Source of the DNA: JAFDZW01 sp964404255
GTDB lineage: Bacteria > Bacteroidota > Ignavibacteria > Palsa-1295
DNA: 64,000 bases
Reading direction: 5' to 3'
Assembly (NCBI GenBank): GCA_964404255.1
Contig: CAYOJJ010000002.1
Span: forward strand, 62,001 to 126,000
The notes beneath the pieces were generated by a model. It ran no database searches, was not told the origin of the DNA, and saw nothing but the letters and a program-made list of their open reading frames with translations. Position 1 is the first letter of the stretch; each line of letters begins with the position of its first letter. This document shows positions 1 to 8,732 of this stretch, one piece after another. Made by a program: the position numbers and the translations under genes.

Positions 1-1
1 G

Positions 2-127
2 TTTAAGGAGATCGCCCATCGTACCGGCGCAAGTATCAATACACTGCTCTCGCGAAAGCGCTATGCGGTGTTACATCTGCGCGAACGGCTGCAGGATCTC
101 TACGAAGCGTTTTTAGATATCGATTAA
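2..127 (+). CDS. ECF-type RNA polymerase sigma factor, C-terminal end only
   Basis: The first 41 readable residues match the end of sigma-70 region 4, the helix-turn-helix that binds the -35 element. The segment FKEIAHRTGASINTLLSRKR has the recognition-helix pattern with the typical SINTLLSRKRYA sequence. The gene runs in from the left edge, so its start and region 2 are not visible. It ends 44 bp before a small His-rich membrane protein on the same strand, which suggests the two are co-transcribed and that the membrane protein may act on the sigma factor (inference). Confidence 0.8.
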   Translation, partial: FKEIAHRTGASINTLLSRKRYAVLHLRERLQDLYEAFLDID

Positions 128-171
128 TTATGAAGAAGATCGGTGACACCGATCATTGAAAGGAAACAGAT

Positions 172-618
172 ATGTGGCAACAACAGCACAATCATAAAAA
201 AGGCTGGCTCTTCTTATTTATCCCACTCGGCATTGCGGCTATGAGCCTTCTTGTAATGTTGTTATGGAATGCACTCATTCCGGATATTTTCCATCTACGT
301 GAGATCGGATATTGGGAAGCAGCAGGATTGCTCATCCTCTCGAAGATTCTCCTGAGCGGTTTTAGTGGGCGCGGGCATCATCACCATAACCATAATCACT
401 CTCATAATGAGTGGAAGAACGAATGGAAACAGCAGTGGAAAAATAAATGGGAGCACATGACCCCCGAAGAACGCGACCGCTTCAAGATGAAGCTCCGCTA
501 CAAAGGCGGCTTCGGCAACTGGGAATTCGAAGCCGGCCCGCACGACCCAAGAGAGGGACAACGCCCACCGGAGCCACCCCCACCTCCGTCGGAGGGCTAC
601 GTGCCCCCACAAGGATAA
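172..618 (+). CDS. Small His-rich membrane protein downstream of ECF sigma factor
   Basis: A 148-residue protein with a short N-terminal tail, a hydrophobic helix at about residues 12-35 and a second hydrophobic stretch at about 46-64 (YWEAAGLLILSKILL). A cluster of histidines and asparagines follows (about 69-79, HHHHNHNHSHN), then a Lys/Trp/Glu-rich segment and a Pro-rich C-terminus. Similar small membrane proteins with an alternating Trp-Asn-Ala / LLILSKIL core are often encoded right after ECF sigma genes, so a regulatory or anti-sigma role is possible but not shown. The His cluster suggests divalent metal binding. An AGGAAA ribosome site lies 7 nt before the ATG, and a strong hairpin terminator follows the stop. 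Confidence 0.7.
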   Translation: MWQQQHNHKKGWLFLFIPLGIAAMSLLVMLLWNALIPDIFHLREIGYWEAAGLLILSKILLSGFSGRGHHHHNHNHSHNEWKNEWKQQWKNKWEHMTPEERDRFKMKLRYKGGFGNWEFEAGPHDPREGQRPPEPPPPPSEGYVPPQG

Positions 619-627
619 GTGTACCAA

Positions 628-656
628 TAAAAAATCCGCCTTGGCGGATTTTTTAT
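628..656 (+). terminator. Rho-independent terminator after the His-rich membrane gene
   Basis: A perfect stem of AAAATCCGCC and GGCGGATTTT with a TT loop at 631-652 is followed by more T residues. The A-run on the left would let it work in both directions. It lies 12 bp after the stop codon of the membrane protein gene. Confidence 0.85.
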
Positions 657-670
657 TGCTCTTCACTAAA

Positions 671-738
671 CCTGTCATTCCGAACCGAAGGGAGGAATCC
701 CTTGAATGTCCTAACGAATCGTCTTACGAAGCATATAA
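671..738 (+). repeat. Dispersed intergenic repeat, copy 1 (TGTCATTCCGAACCGAAG type)
   Basis: The stretch starts CCTGTCATTCCGAACCGAAG and continues through GGAATCC, then a less conserved part with CTAACGAATCGTCTTACGAAG. Near-identical copies lie at 901-970 and 12604-12662, with an inverted copy at 1591-1638. All are intergenic and do not code. Confidence 0.8.
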
Positions 739-746
739 TAAGAATT

Positions 747-787
747 CCTTCTCCCTTTAAGGGAGAAGGATTAAAGGATGAGGGTAA
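747..787 (+). repeat. Intergenic hairpin repeat (CCTTCTCCC type) with GGATGAGGG tail
   Basis: CCTTCTCCCTT and AAGGGAGAAGG form a perfect 11-bp inverted repeat around one base (747-769). The tail ATTAAAGGATGAGGGT that follows matches a type of short palindromic repeat common between genes in many bacteria. It sits directly after dispersed repeat copy 1, so this gap is a composite of repeats. Confidence 0.6.
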
Positions 788-823
788 GATGGTCAAGAAG
801 AAAAAATATTAAAGGTCATCAGC

Positions 824-845
824 GCCCACCATTGAAATGGTGGGC
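824..845. repeat. Intergenic hairpin GCCCACCAT / ATGGTGGGC
   Basis: A 9-bp perfect stem with a TGAA loop is followed by TATTTTGTT. It could be a weak terminator or another unit of the composite repeat patch. No gene ends immediately before it. Confidence 0.5.
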
Positions 846-857
846 TATTTTGTTGCC

Positions 858-870
858 GTCCCTTCGGGAC
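858..870 (-). repeat. Short hairpin repeat GTCCC-GAA-GGGAC
   Basis: On the minus strand this reads GTCCCGAAGGGAC, identical to the hairpin at 54953-54965 and one base different from the one at 1357-1369. It is part of a dispersed intergenic repeat family. Confidence 0.6.
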
Positions 871-900
871 TCAAATACGTTTCGGTGGCCTGTACTAAGT

Positions 901-970
901 CTGTCATTCCGAACCGAAGCGAGAAATCCCCTGATGTCTTAACCAATCGTCTTATGAAGTACATTATAAA
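901..970 (+). repeat. Dispersed intergenic repeat, copy 2
   Basis: CTGTCATTCCGAACCGAAGC is followed by GAGAAATCCCCTGATGTCTT and an AACCAATCGTCTTATGAAG segment. It matches copy 1 at 671-738 over nearly its whole length and abuts the end of the small Xre gene. Confidence 0.8.
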
Positions 971-976
971 AATCTG

Positions 977-1186
977 TTATTCCTCATTTGAAATAAAGAG
1001 AAGGTGAATCTCAATCTTTAAGGCTTTGGCTATTTTTTCTAAATTACAGACGCTAATATTTACAGTCCCGCGCTCTAAAGCCGAAACGAAATTTAAGCTG
1101 AGCCGTGATCGTACAGCAAGCTTTTCCTGAGACCACCCTAACCGTGAGCGATAAAGACGAATGTTGTCTCCAATTATCTTTTTCAT
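977..1186 (-). CDS. Small Xre/Cro-C1 family helix-turn-helix regulator
   Basis: A 69-residue protein consisting of a single HTH_3 domain. Helices 2-3 carry WSQEKLAVRSRLSLNFVSAL, followed by ERGTVNISVCNLEKIAKALK, the standard Cro/C1 layout. It has no extra domain, so it is a minimal DNA-binding protein of the kind seen in restriction-modification controllers, toxin-antitoxin modules or free-standing repressors. No partner toxin or methylase gene is next to it: both flanks are intergenic repeats. The ATG at 1186 gives a complete fold. Its target is unknown. The gene is AT-rich compared with its neighbours, which may point to acquisition. Confidence 0.75.
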   Translation of the reverse strand: MKKIIGDNIRLYRSRLGWSQEKLAVRSRLSLNFVSALERGTVNISVCNLEKIAKALKIEIHLLFISNEE

Positions 1187-1356
1187 CCAGATTATTATTA
1201 TGAATATTAATCACTATACCTTTACTCTTATTTAGTACCAATATTACCCGTTATAACGTGTGTTTTTTAGTACAATGACATATATGTAAATTACGAGTAT
1301 TTAGCTTATAGTAGTTCAACCCCCTCGGTCGAATTATTAATTTATAGAAATAAGGA

Positions 1357-1402
1357 GTCCCGTAGGGACGAAACATTGGTAGCCCCGTGCGTAAGCCCGG
1401 GG
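1357..1402 (+). repeat. Dispersed hairpin repeat (GTCCCGTAGGGACGAAACA plus GCCCCG/CGGGG hairpin)
   Basis: GTCCC-GTA-GGGAC is followed by GAAACATTGGTAGCCCCGTG and GTAAGCCCGGGGT. The same arrangement, a short GTCCC hairpin, then ATAGCC and a second hairpin that encloses GCGTAA, occurs at 54953-55007. This gap (1187-1695) has no gene I can support; short reading frames across it are produced by the repeats. Confidence 0.65.
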
Positions 1403-1419
1403 TAAAGAGGTAATAAAAA

Positions 1420-1503
1420 GATCGAGCTCCGTAGAAGCGACACATAAAAGATAGATAGATCCAATGAATAATAACAATATGTCGCTCCTATGGAGATCTG
1501 ATT
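1420..1503. repeat. Inverted pair of GAGCTCCGTAG-AGCGACA elements
   Basis: GATCGAGCTCCGTAGAAGCG at 1420-1439 and the complement of TCGCTCCTATGGAGATC at 1482-1498 are near-matching copies facing each other. Each also holds a small internal hairpin (GCTCC/GGAGC type). The pair resembles the dispersed GTCCC elements nearby. Confidence 0.55.
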
Positions 1504-1520
1504 CTTTTATAAAATAAACA

Positions 1521-1574
1521 ACCCCGCGCTTGCGCACGGGGCTATGTAGCTGCCGCCCGCTACAGCGGGCTACG
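1521..1574. repeat. Two adjacent GC-rich hairpins
   Basis: CCCCG-CGCTTGCGCA-CGGGG at about 1522-1541 and GCCCGCT-ACA-GCGGGC at 1554-1570 stand out from an AT-rich background. They continue the patch of palindromic intergenic repeats. Confidence 0.55.
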
Positions 1575-1590
1575 TTTCTGTATTAGAAGG

Positions 1591-1638
1591 CCGGTTAAGA
1601 CGTCTGGGGATTCCTCACTACGTTCGGAATGACAGGTT
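1591..1638 (-). repeat. Dispersed intergenic repeat, copy 3 (inverted)
   Basis: Read on the minus strand this gives AACCTGTCATTCCGAACG, then TAGTGAGGAATCCCCAGACG and TCTTAACCGG. It matches copies 1, 2 and 4 in the core and is the only copy in this orientation. Confidence 0.75.
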
Positions 1639-1695
1639 CAATAAGGGCCTTGGATATAAATACCATACCCCATACCCTACACCCCATACCCCAGC

Positions 1696-3165
<1,470 letters not shown>

Positions 3166-3322
3166 GTCGAAAAATAGGAAAAATTAAGAAGCGATGTAAC
3201 GCCATTTTTAGGAAATTAGTTAGGGCGGGTTCTGGTGGACGAGGGAAGCGGAAACGATGTCAGAACGGGCATCGTTTTCTACAATCCTGTACCAAAGGCA
3301 ATCAATAAAAAGATATTTGTTC

Positions 3323-3961
3323 ATGAAACAATTCGCATTTTTAGTAGCTGTGCTCTTAAGCATTGTCAGCACTTCGGCAATGGCTCAATTCAAAGCAGTG
3401 ACCGATGGTGCACCATACACTGGTGCAACGCTTGATAAATATTGCTCCAACCCCAAACGCTTACTGGTTATCGAGACTAAATTCGGTAAGATGAAACTCC
3501 AGCTTTTCGATAAAGTAGCACCGAACCATGTTGCTCAGATTACCAAGCTTGCAAAAGAAGGTAAGTACGATGGCTGCACATTCCATCGTGTAGTCCCAAA
3601 CTTTATGATCCAGGGCGGTGATCCGAACTCAAAAGATGATAATCTTGCTGATGATGGTACTGGTGGAATGGGTGAACCATTGAAAGCTGAATTTAATGAA
3701 GTTAGCCATAAGCGAGGTGTCGCTTCTATGGCCCGAACAATGGATCCCAACTCCGCTACAAGCCAATTTTTTATCTGTAATGGCAATGCTTCCCAGTTAG
3801 ATCATCAATATACTGTATGGGGTCAACTACTAGAAGGGTACGATGTACTTGATAAAATTACCGCATTGCATGACAATCCGAAATATCCTCAAAATCCGCG
3901 TGACGGTTCAATCAATCCTGGCAAAGATGCCCAGATGACTAAAGTGTACGTTCAGGAATAA
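3323..3961 (+). CDS. Cyclophilin-type peptidyl-prolyl isomerase, periplasmic copy
   Basis: A 212-residue PPIase that isomerises Xaa-Pro bonds. I chose the ATG at 3323 because it gives a clean Sec signal peptide (MKQFAFLVAVLLSIVSTSAMAQ); an in-frame start exists upstream at 3257 but would bury it. The cyclophilin core has FHRVVPNFMIQGGDP, NEVSHKRGVASMAR, NSATSQFFI and YTVWGQLLEGYDVLDKI, so the active-site Arg (in FHR), Gln and Phe are in place. It is the first of three tandem cyclophilins and has a KYCSN cysteine shared with copy 2 but not copy 3. Confidence 0.93.
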   Translation: MKQFAFLVAVLLSIVSTSAMAQFKAVTDGAPYTGATLDKYCSNPKRLLVIETKFGKMKLQLFDKVAPNHVAQITKLAKEGKYDGCTFHRVVPNFMIQGGDPNSKDDNLADDGTGGMGEPLKAEFNEVSHKRGVASMARTMDPNSATSQFFICNGNASQLDHQYTVWGQLLEGYDVLDKITALHDNPKYPQNPRDGSINPGKDAQMTKVYVQE

Positions 3962-4037
3962 AAACTTGAATGGCTTAAAAACAGGGGGTACCTTATTTTT
4001 TATTTTTAAAATAACAACCAGTATTCACAACGGTACT

Positions 4038-4646
4038 ATGAAATATTTTTTATTACTTCTGACACTGCTTTTTTGTGGTATAAATATCGGCTGTGGAAAT
4101 AAAGCCCAGAAATATACCGATGCACCCTACAGCGGCCCGGTCTTAGATAAGTATTGTTCGAACCCTGATCGTTTACTTGTTATCGAAACTAAGTTCGGTA
4201 CGATGAAGCTTCAGCTTTTCGATCGTGTTGCCCCGAACCATGTGGCCCAGATCACGAAGCTTGCCAAAGAAGGTAAATACGATGGTTGCACATTCCATCG
4301 CGTGATTCCCGATTTTATGATCCAGGGCGGAGATCCGAACTCGAAAGATGCCGATCTTTCCAATGATGGCACCGGCGGAATGGGCGATCCGCTCAAGGCA
4401 GAGTTCAATGAAGTCAGCCATAAGCGTGGTGTTGCATCGATGGCACGCACTCAGGACCCGAACTCGGCTACCAGCCAGTTCTTTATTTGCCATGGTAACC
4501 CAACGTTCCTCGATCATCAGTACACTGCTTGGGGCCAGCTTGTCTCCGGCTATGATGTAATGGATAAGATCGCAACGCTTCCGAAGAATGCGCAGGATAA
4601 CCCGGGCAAGGATGCAACCATGACTAAAGTATATATTCAGGAATAA
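4038..4646 (+). CDS. Cyclophilin-type peptidyl-prolyl isomerase, lipoprotein copy
   Basis: A 202-residue protein with the same core as its neighbours: FHRVIPDFMIQGGDP, NEVSHKRGVASMAR, SATSQFFICHG and YTAWGQL. The start at 4038 gives MKYFLLLLTLLFCGINIGC, a type II signal peptide with a somewhat loose lipobox (NIGC), so the enzyme is probably anchored to a membrane by lipid. It follows copy 1 by 76 bp and is separated from copy 3 by a 23-bp-stem hairpin. Copies 2 and 3 are close in sequence, so the array grew by local duplication (inference). Confidence 0.92.
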   Translation: MKYFLLLLTLLFCGINIGCGNKAQKYTDAPYSGPVLDKYCSNPDRLLVIETKFGTMKLQLFDRVAPNHVAQITKLAKEGKYDGCTFHRVIPDFMIQGGDPNSKDADLSNDGTGGMGDPLKAEFNEVSHKRGVASMARTQDPNSATSQFFICHGNPTFLDHQYTAWGQLVSGYDVMDKIATLPKNAQDNPGKDATMTKVYIQE

Positions 4647-4649
4647 TAC

Positions 4650-4701
4650 ATCTTTTTATCTAAGAACAGGGGATATTTCCCCTGTTCTTAGATAAAAAGA
4701 T
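4650..4701. terminator. Very long perfect hairpin, probable bidirectional terminator
   Basis: The 23 bases 4650-4672 (ATCTTTTTATCTAAGAACAG plus GGG) are the exact reverse complement of 4679-4701, with a 6-nt ATATTT loop. The base of the stem is T/A-rich rather than followed by a clean T-run. It starts 3 bp after the stop of cyclophilin copy 2 and ends 57 bp before copy 3. Confidence 0.7.
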
Positions 4702-4757
4702 TTCCTGAAAAATTTTACACATTCTTACGTAGTATTAACACATAATTTCAAGATAGA

Positions 4758-5306
4758 ATGGACCAGGCTCAAAAGACTAACGCTCCTTATGGCGGAGCAA
4801 CGGTAGAGAAGTATAGCTCGAACCCGGATCGTTTGCTTGTCATCGATACCAAGTTCGGCACGATGAAGCTTCAGCTTTTCGATAAGGTAGCGCCGAACCA
4901 CGTTGCACAGATCACAAAACTTGCCGGCGAAGGTAAGTACGATGGCTGTACGTTTCATCGGGTGATTCCTAATTTCATGATCCAGGGTGGCGACCCGAAT
5001 TCGCAAGACGATAATCTTGGAAACGATGGCACCGGCAGCATGGGCGATAAGCTCAAGGCTGAATTCAATGAAGTCAGCCATAAGCGCGGTGTTGCTTCCA
5101 TGGCCCGTACTAATGACCCGAACTCAGCTTCGAGCCAGTTCTTTATCTGTCATGGCGATTCTACCTTCCTTGACCGTCAATACACCGTCTGGGGCCAGCT
5201 TATCGAAGGCTATGATGTGCTCGATAAGATCGCCTCGTTGCCGAAAAATTCAAACGATAACCCGGGCAAAGATGCTACGATGACAAAAGTCTCGGTAACC
5301 GAGTAA
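4758..5306 (+). CDS. Cyclophilin-type peptidyl-prolyl isomerase, cytosolic copy
   Basis: A 182-residue cyclophilin with the full catalytic core (FHRVIPNFMIQGGDP, SASSQFFICHG, YTVWGQL) but no signal peptide: it begins MDQAQKTNAPYGG, which lines up with the mature N-terminus of copy 2 just after its lipid-modified cysteine. The KYCSN cysteine of the two exported copies is a serine here. Both facts fit a copy that has become cytosolic. It ends at a strong terminator. Confidence 0.92.
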   Translation: MDQAQKTNAPYGGATVEKYSSNPDRLLVIDTKFGTMKLQLFDKVAPNHVAQITKLAGEGKYDGCTFHRVIPNFMIQGGDPNSQDDNLGNDGTGSMGDKLKAEFNEVSHKRGVASMARTNDPNSASSQFFICHGDSTFLDRQYTVWGQLIEGYDVLDKIASLPKNSNDNPGKDATMTKVSVTE

Positions 5307-5323
5307 CCGTCATAATTTCGTAA

Positions 5324-5358
5324 TAAAAAAAAGCCGCTTTCTCAGCGGCTTTTTTTAT
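5324..5358 (+). terminator. Rho-independent terminator after the cyclophilin array
   Basis: AGCCGCT and AGCGGCT form a stem with a five-base loop at 5332-5350, preceded by an A-run and followed by seven T residues. Confidence 0.92.
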
Positions 5359-5438
5359 GTCCGCTGTAAGGTAAGGAAGAAACGATCCGTCTTATTGCTA
5401 TCGGCGCAACTACTATTTATTTATCTTCTTTACCTGCA

Positions 5439-7073
5439 ATGCAGATATATAGTCGTTCTTACCATGTTGGATTACTGATATTGTCCGGTATCCTGGCCAT
5501 GGGTCTCATCTCATGTGGGACAGGAAATATACCGATAGTAAAACCGGTATCTCCCTATGCCATTTCAGCGAGCAGAGTACTTCCCGATAACGATATCGAA
5601 ATACGCTTCGAGCCTTCACTCACAGCGCTGCCTGATGGAAGTACGATACTACTACGACGTTCGGAAGCCAGGCAGATGGTATTCGAGCATTACACAGCAG
5701 ATTCTCTGGGCGTCGATTGGTCTATTCCTATCGTTACTGAAAAAAAGGAAAGCTGGTCTCCGATCATTAAATATCAATCGGGAAAGATTTATTGCGCCGG
5801 TCTCGATTTCTACAGCGATGGTGATAGCATTGGCTTTCGATATATGAGCATCGATCCCACTACTCACGCCATAGTATCTGACCGTTGGTGTCATCGGGGA
5901 TATTATGATCATTTCAAAGTATTTCATAAGCCGGAACAACCACCTATTCAAGTAGCGGTATCTCAGGATTCGAACAGGTTTCTTATCTATCAAATGGATC
6001 CGTTAAGCGATGGAAGCACCCCTCATCGTGCACTCACATTGCATTGCCATACCTACGATATTACAGGGACATTGCTCGATTCATCGGTTCTTAGCATAGC
6101 GCTTTCAAAAAAATACAATGGCTCCGTTCAAAACGGTATTATTGTTAGTCCGGCAGATTACGGGCTGCTCAAAATAATGGTCGATAATTTGGGGAATCGA
6201 TATGTCGTTAAACGATCGGCTAACGATACATTGGAAGTCATTACTTATCCATTTAGGTCGGTTACAGCATCAAAAACTATTGCGCTTACATTGCCGGATA
6301 AAGAATTCCTTCCGGAAGATCATCTGCTTTCGGTAGAATATAGCGAGCCCGGCGCTACTGCAGGCAAGTTCGATCTGATCGTAAGTCATCGAAAGGAACG
6401 AGAGGGTATCGTCATGGAGGATGTGATCGTTGCTTCGGTAAATACTACCACCGGACAAGCGCAAGTATTTCAATATAAGCCCAATGCCGATACACTTACT
6501 AAGCTGATCGATCGGAGCGATCTTGAAGGATATGCTCCGGTGAAGATCGTTCGGGAATCGGTGAGCGGTAACATTATGGTTGTTTTTGAAAATCGTGCAA
6601 CGGCAGGTTTTCATACCACTACTTCCTATCTTCCTACGATGAATTATTCCGGTATTCGGGCAAACGATTGGATCAGTACGAACTATAGCTACAAAGTAAA
6701 TTTTTGTAATGGTTTCTTATTCCTGGGCTTCGAACCGTCCGGCAGACTGGCTTACCAATACTCCTTTCCGAAGAAACCATCGGGGACGACTGATTATTCA
6801 ATAATTACTCCGATCGGATCACCATTGAAATTCTATTATGTCGAACGCTACACTGAACCGGAGGGATTGTATTACGATGAGCTCGATCTGAAAACCGGAG
6901 TGCTCGCTGCCGCTAAGAATGTCCTTGAGTTTAAGTCGAGCACCTACATTCTCTCGGGATATAGTCTTTGGATAAAGCCGCAGCAGAGTATTATGTTTGC
7001 TTCCGGCTATACCCAGTTCGGGGGTGAATTCCGAATGCGTAACCCGATGATCTTTCGATTAACCGGGCCTTGA
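5439..7073 (+). CDS. Unknown secreted lipoprotein, 544 residues
   Basis: The N-terminus (GLLILSGILAMGLISCG) is a type II signal peptide with lipobox LISC, so the protein is lipid-anchored in the envelope. The rest shows no family I recognise. It is rich in short beta-strand-like segments with Asp/Ser/Tyr and lacks obvious catalytic motifs; a beta-propeller or other all-beta fold is plausible. It reads convergently into the AlbA_2 gene with a 1-bp gap. The start at 5439 is chosen because it places the signal peptide correctly. Confidence 0.7.
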   Translation: MQIYSRSYHVGLLILSGILAMGLISCGTGNIPIVKPVSPYAISASRVLPDNDIEIRFEPSLTALPDGSTILLRRSEARQMVFEHYTADSLGVDWSIPIVTEKKESWSPIIKYQSGKIYCAGLDFYSDGDSIGFRYMSIDPTTHAIVSDRWCHRGYYDHFKVFHKPEQPPIQVAVSQDSNRFLIYQMDPLSDGSTPHRALTLHCHTYDITGTLLDSSVLSIALSKKYNGSVQNGIIVSPADYGLLKIMVDNLGNRYVVKRSANDTLEVITYPFRSVTASKTIALTLPDKEFLPEDHLLSVEYSEPGATAGKFDLIVSHRKEREGIVMEDVIVASVNTTTGQAQVFQYKPNADTLTKLIDRSDLEGYAPVKIVRESVSGNIMVVFENRATAGFHTTTSYLPTMNYSGIRANDWISTNYSYKVNFCNGFLFLGFEPSGRLAYQYSFPKKPSGTTDYSIITPIGSPLKFYYVERYTEPEGLYYDELDLKTGVLAAAKNVLEFKSSTYILSGYSLWIKPQQSIMFASGYTQFGGEFRMRNPMIFRLTGP

Positions 7074-7074
7074 C

Positions 7075-7788
7075 CTATTCTGCCAGAGTAAAAAACTCTC
7101 TTGTTTCAATAGTATGAATGAGTACCGTACCGGCACGTACGAGATCGACGAGTATCTTACTTGCCCGGCGGCGGGAGATGTTTACCAGGTCCGCAAACTC
7201 ATCGACCGTTACCCGTTCATGCTTTTCCAGATAATCGAATAACGCCCTTTCGTTATGGCCGATGGCAATTCGTAGCGGCGGAGCACCGGGGCGCCGGCTT
7301 TGCATCACTTTCATTACTTCGCGGCTCGCCTGAAGCGATTTATCGCCGACCCGGACATATCCCAGGGGCTTCGTATTCATTACCCGTTTGCCTGAAGCAT
7401 CATATTCGACAAAGACGTGCGGCTTCTGAGCGCTTTCATCGACGATCGCTGCCAATACTTCTTTTCCGTTGGACCAGGGAATGGCCTGAATCTCGACTGC
7501 GATCGGAGGATCACATAAAAATTGAGAAGTGTGTTCGATCTCTGCCCATTCGGATTTTTCACTATGCAGACCGACAACCGTACCGTCATCATCGACCCCA
7601 AAAAGTATCGTCCCTCCTTTGGTATTAGCGAAGGCAATAAGTTCTTTAGCGATCTTTTCCGATGAGGAAAAGAATCGCTTGAATTCCATCGTTATTCCTT
7701 CGCCGCCCTGTATAAGTTCGGCAAGCTTTCTGCGGCTGATCTTCGGATGATGTGCGGGTTTTAATCCTACCTGGTCATAACCGTACAT
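7075..7788 (-). CDS. Schlafen AlbA_2 domain protein with C-terminal winged helix
   Basis: A 237-residue cytosolic protein. Residues about 30-150 form an AlbA_2 (AAA_4) domain: ITMEFKRFFSSSEKIAKELI, then AFANTKGGTILFGVDDDGTV and later YVRVGDKSLQASREVMK. The last ~65 residues (ERALFDYLEKHERVTVDEFA then ISRRRASKILVDLVRAG) look like a winged helix. Such proteins are usually called transcriptional regulators or ATP-binding proteins, and the exact activity is unknown. Its start overlaps the preceding NHL-type gene by 22 bp, so it is the last member of the leftward operon. Confidence 0.8.
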   Translation of the reverse strand: MYGYDQVGLKPAHHPKISRRKLAELIQGGEGITMEFKRFFSSSEKIAKELIAFANTKGGTILFGVDDDGTVVGLHSEKSEWAEIEHTSQFLCDPPIAVEIQAIPWSNGKEVLAAIVDESAQKPHVFVEYDASGKRVMNTKPLGYVRVGDKSLQASREVMKVMQSRRPGAPPLRIAIGHNERALFDYLEKHERVTVDEFADLVNISRRRASKILVDLVRAGTVLIHTIETREFFTLAE

Positions 7789-8732
7789 ACGATCACTTCC
7801 TTCTTGGTCAATATATAGAAATAATTTCCGTGTGTATAGATAGCCACTGCATCAAGTGCCGCGCTTGGCAGGGAATAGGAGCCATCGTAACGTAATTCAC
7901 GGAAATTGAACAGACGTACTGTATTAGCATTTGGCTCGAACACCAGCAGCTCCTCACCGTTCGTGCTGAGCCTCGAAGTATTTGCCGGTGAGAATTTGAT
8001 CTGAGTAATGGGTGTAAGCGTATTATTAAATTGCAGCAGCGAACGGAAATTCGCATCGGCTACATCGATATATTCGCCGGCATCGATGGCAATGGATTGA
8101 GGCTTCATGGTAAGCCCGAGCGAGGAGCCTCTGGTCGTTATTTCCTGCTGCAATCCTCGGACAGGGTCGAGCGCGAGAAGCCGGCTGCTTTCTGCATCGA
8201 TAATATAATAATACCCTGAAGGCGCGGCACGGACGGCTATCGGATAAGAGAACTGAATGCCGGAAGCCGGACGGTGCCCTTCGATACTGGCCTGCCAGAT
8301 AAGATCGCGAGAGTATAGCTCGATACGATTATTATTTTTATCGGCAACTGCAACGGCATTTGTCAGCGAAGCATCTATATCGGCTGGAGCATCGAACTGC
8401 CCATGAGCCGAACCCAATGCTATAATAGCATGGAGACTATCGCCCGATGAAGAAAATTTATATATTCCAGGAGCTTTGCTATCGACGACATAGAGGTCTC
8501 CCAGTCCATCGAAAGAAAGAGAGGCTGCTTCTGTAAAATGGCCAAAGGTGCGTACTACCTTAAGAGAACCTATATAGGTATCGCGCTCGAAAATAGTAGT
8601 GGTGCTATGAGGCGGTGCGGCACATCCTACAACCAGCAGCACACTAAAAACGAAACTGAACCCCCAGCCGCCACGGCTCTTCGCTCTTAAGCGGTGCCGA
8701 TAGGTAGGGGCGAGGCCCGGGATCCGAAACAT
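7767..8732 (-). CDS. Lipoprotein with NHL-like beta-propeller
   Basis: About 321 residues. A hydrophobic segment with lipobox VVGC (FSFVFSVLLVVGCAAPP) marks a lipoprotein. The body has repeats of the NHL kind: KVVRTFGHFTEAASLSFDGL then GDLYVVDSKAPGIYKFSSSG, and later VAVADKNNNRIELYSRD. No catalytic residues are evident; NHL propellers bind ligands or proteins. The start is uncertain: ATGs at 8780, 8741 and 8732 all lie inside the 3' end of the upstream gene. I chose 8732 because it leaves a normal positively charged leader. Confidence 0.72.
   Translation of the reverse strand: MFRIPGLAPTYRHRLRAKSRGGWGFSFVFSVLLVVGCAAPPHSTTTIFERDTYIGSLKVVRTFGHFTEAASLSFDGLGDLYVVDSKAPGIYKFSSSGDSLHAIIALGSAHGQFDAPADIDASLTNAVAVADKNNNRIELYSRDLIWQASIEGHRPASGIQFSYPIAVRAAPSGYYYIIDAESSRLLALDPVRGLQQEITTRGSSLGLTMKPQSIAIDAGEYIDVADANFRSLLQFNNTLTPITQIKFSPANTSRLSTNGEELLVFEPNANTVRLFNFRELRYDGSYSLPSAALDAVAIYTHGNYFYILTKKEVIVCTVMTR

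Noticed and set aside
295..812. Reading frames on both strands across the His-rich gene and the repeat patch after it
   Set aside because: They overlap a better-supported gene, have low-complexity composition and run into the terminator and repeats.
1251..1537. Two overlapping minus-strand frames in the gap before glyS
   Set aside because: They are made of the dispersed hairpin repeats and have no ribosome site or domain.
7075..7788. AlbA_2 protein as a phage-defence effector
   Set aside because: Its position inside the parAB operon and lack of a nuclease or membrane effector favour a regulatory or unknown role.
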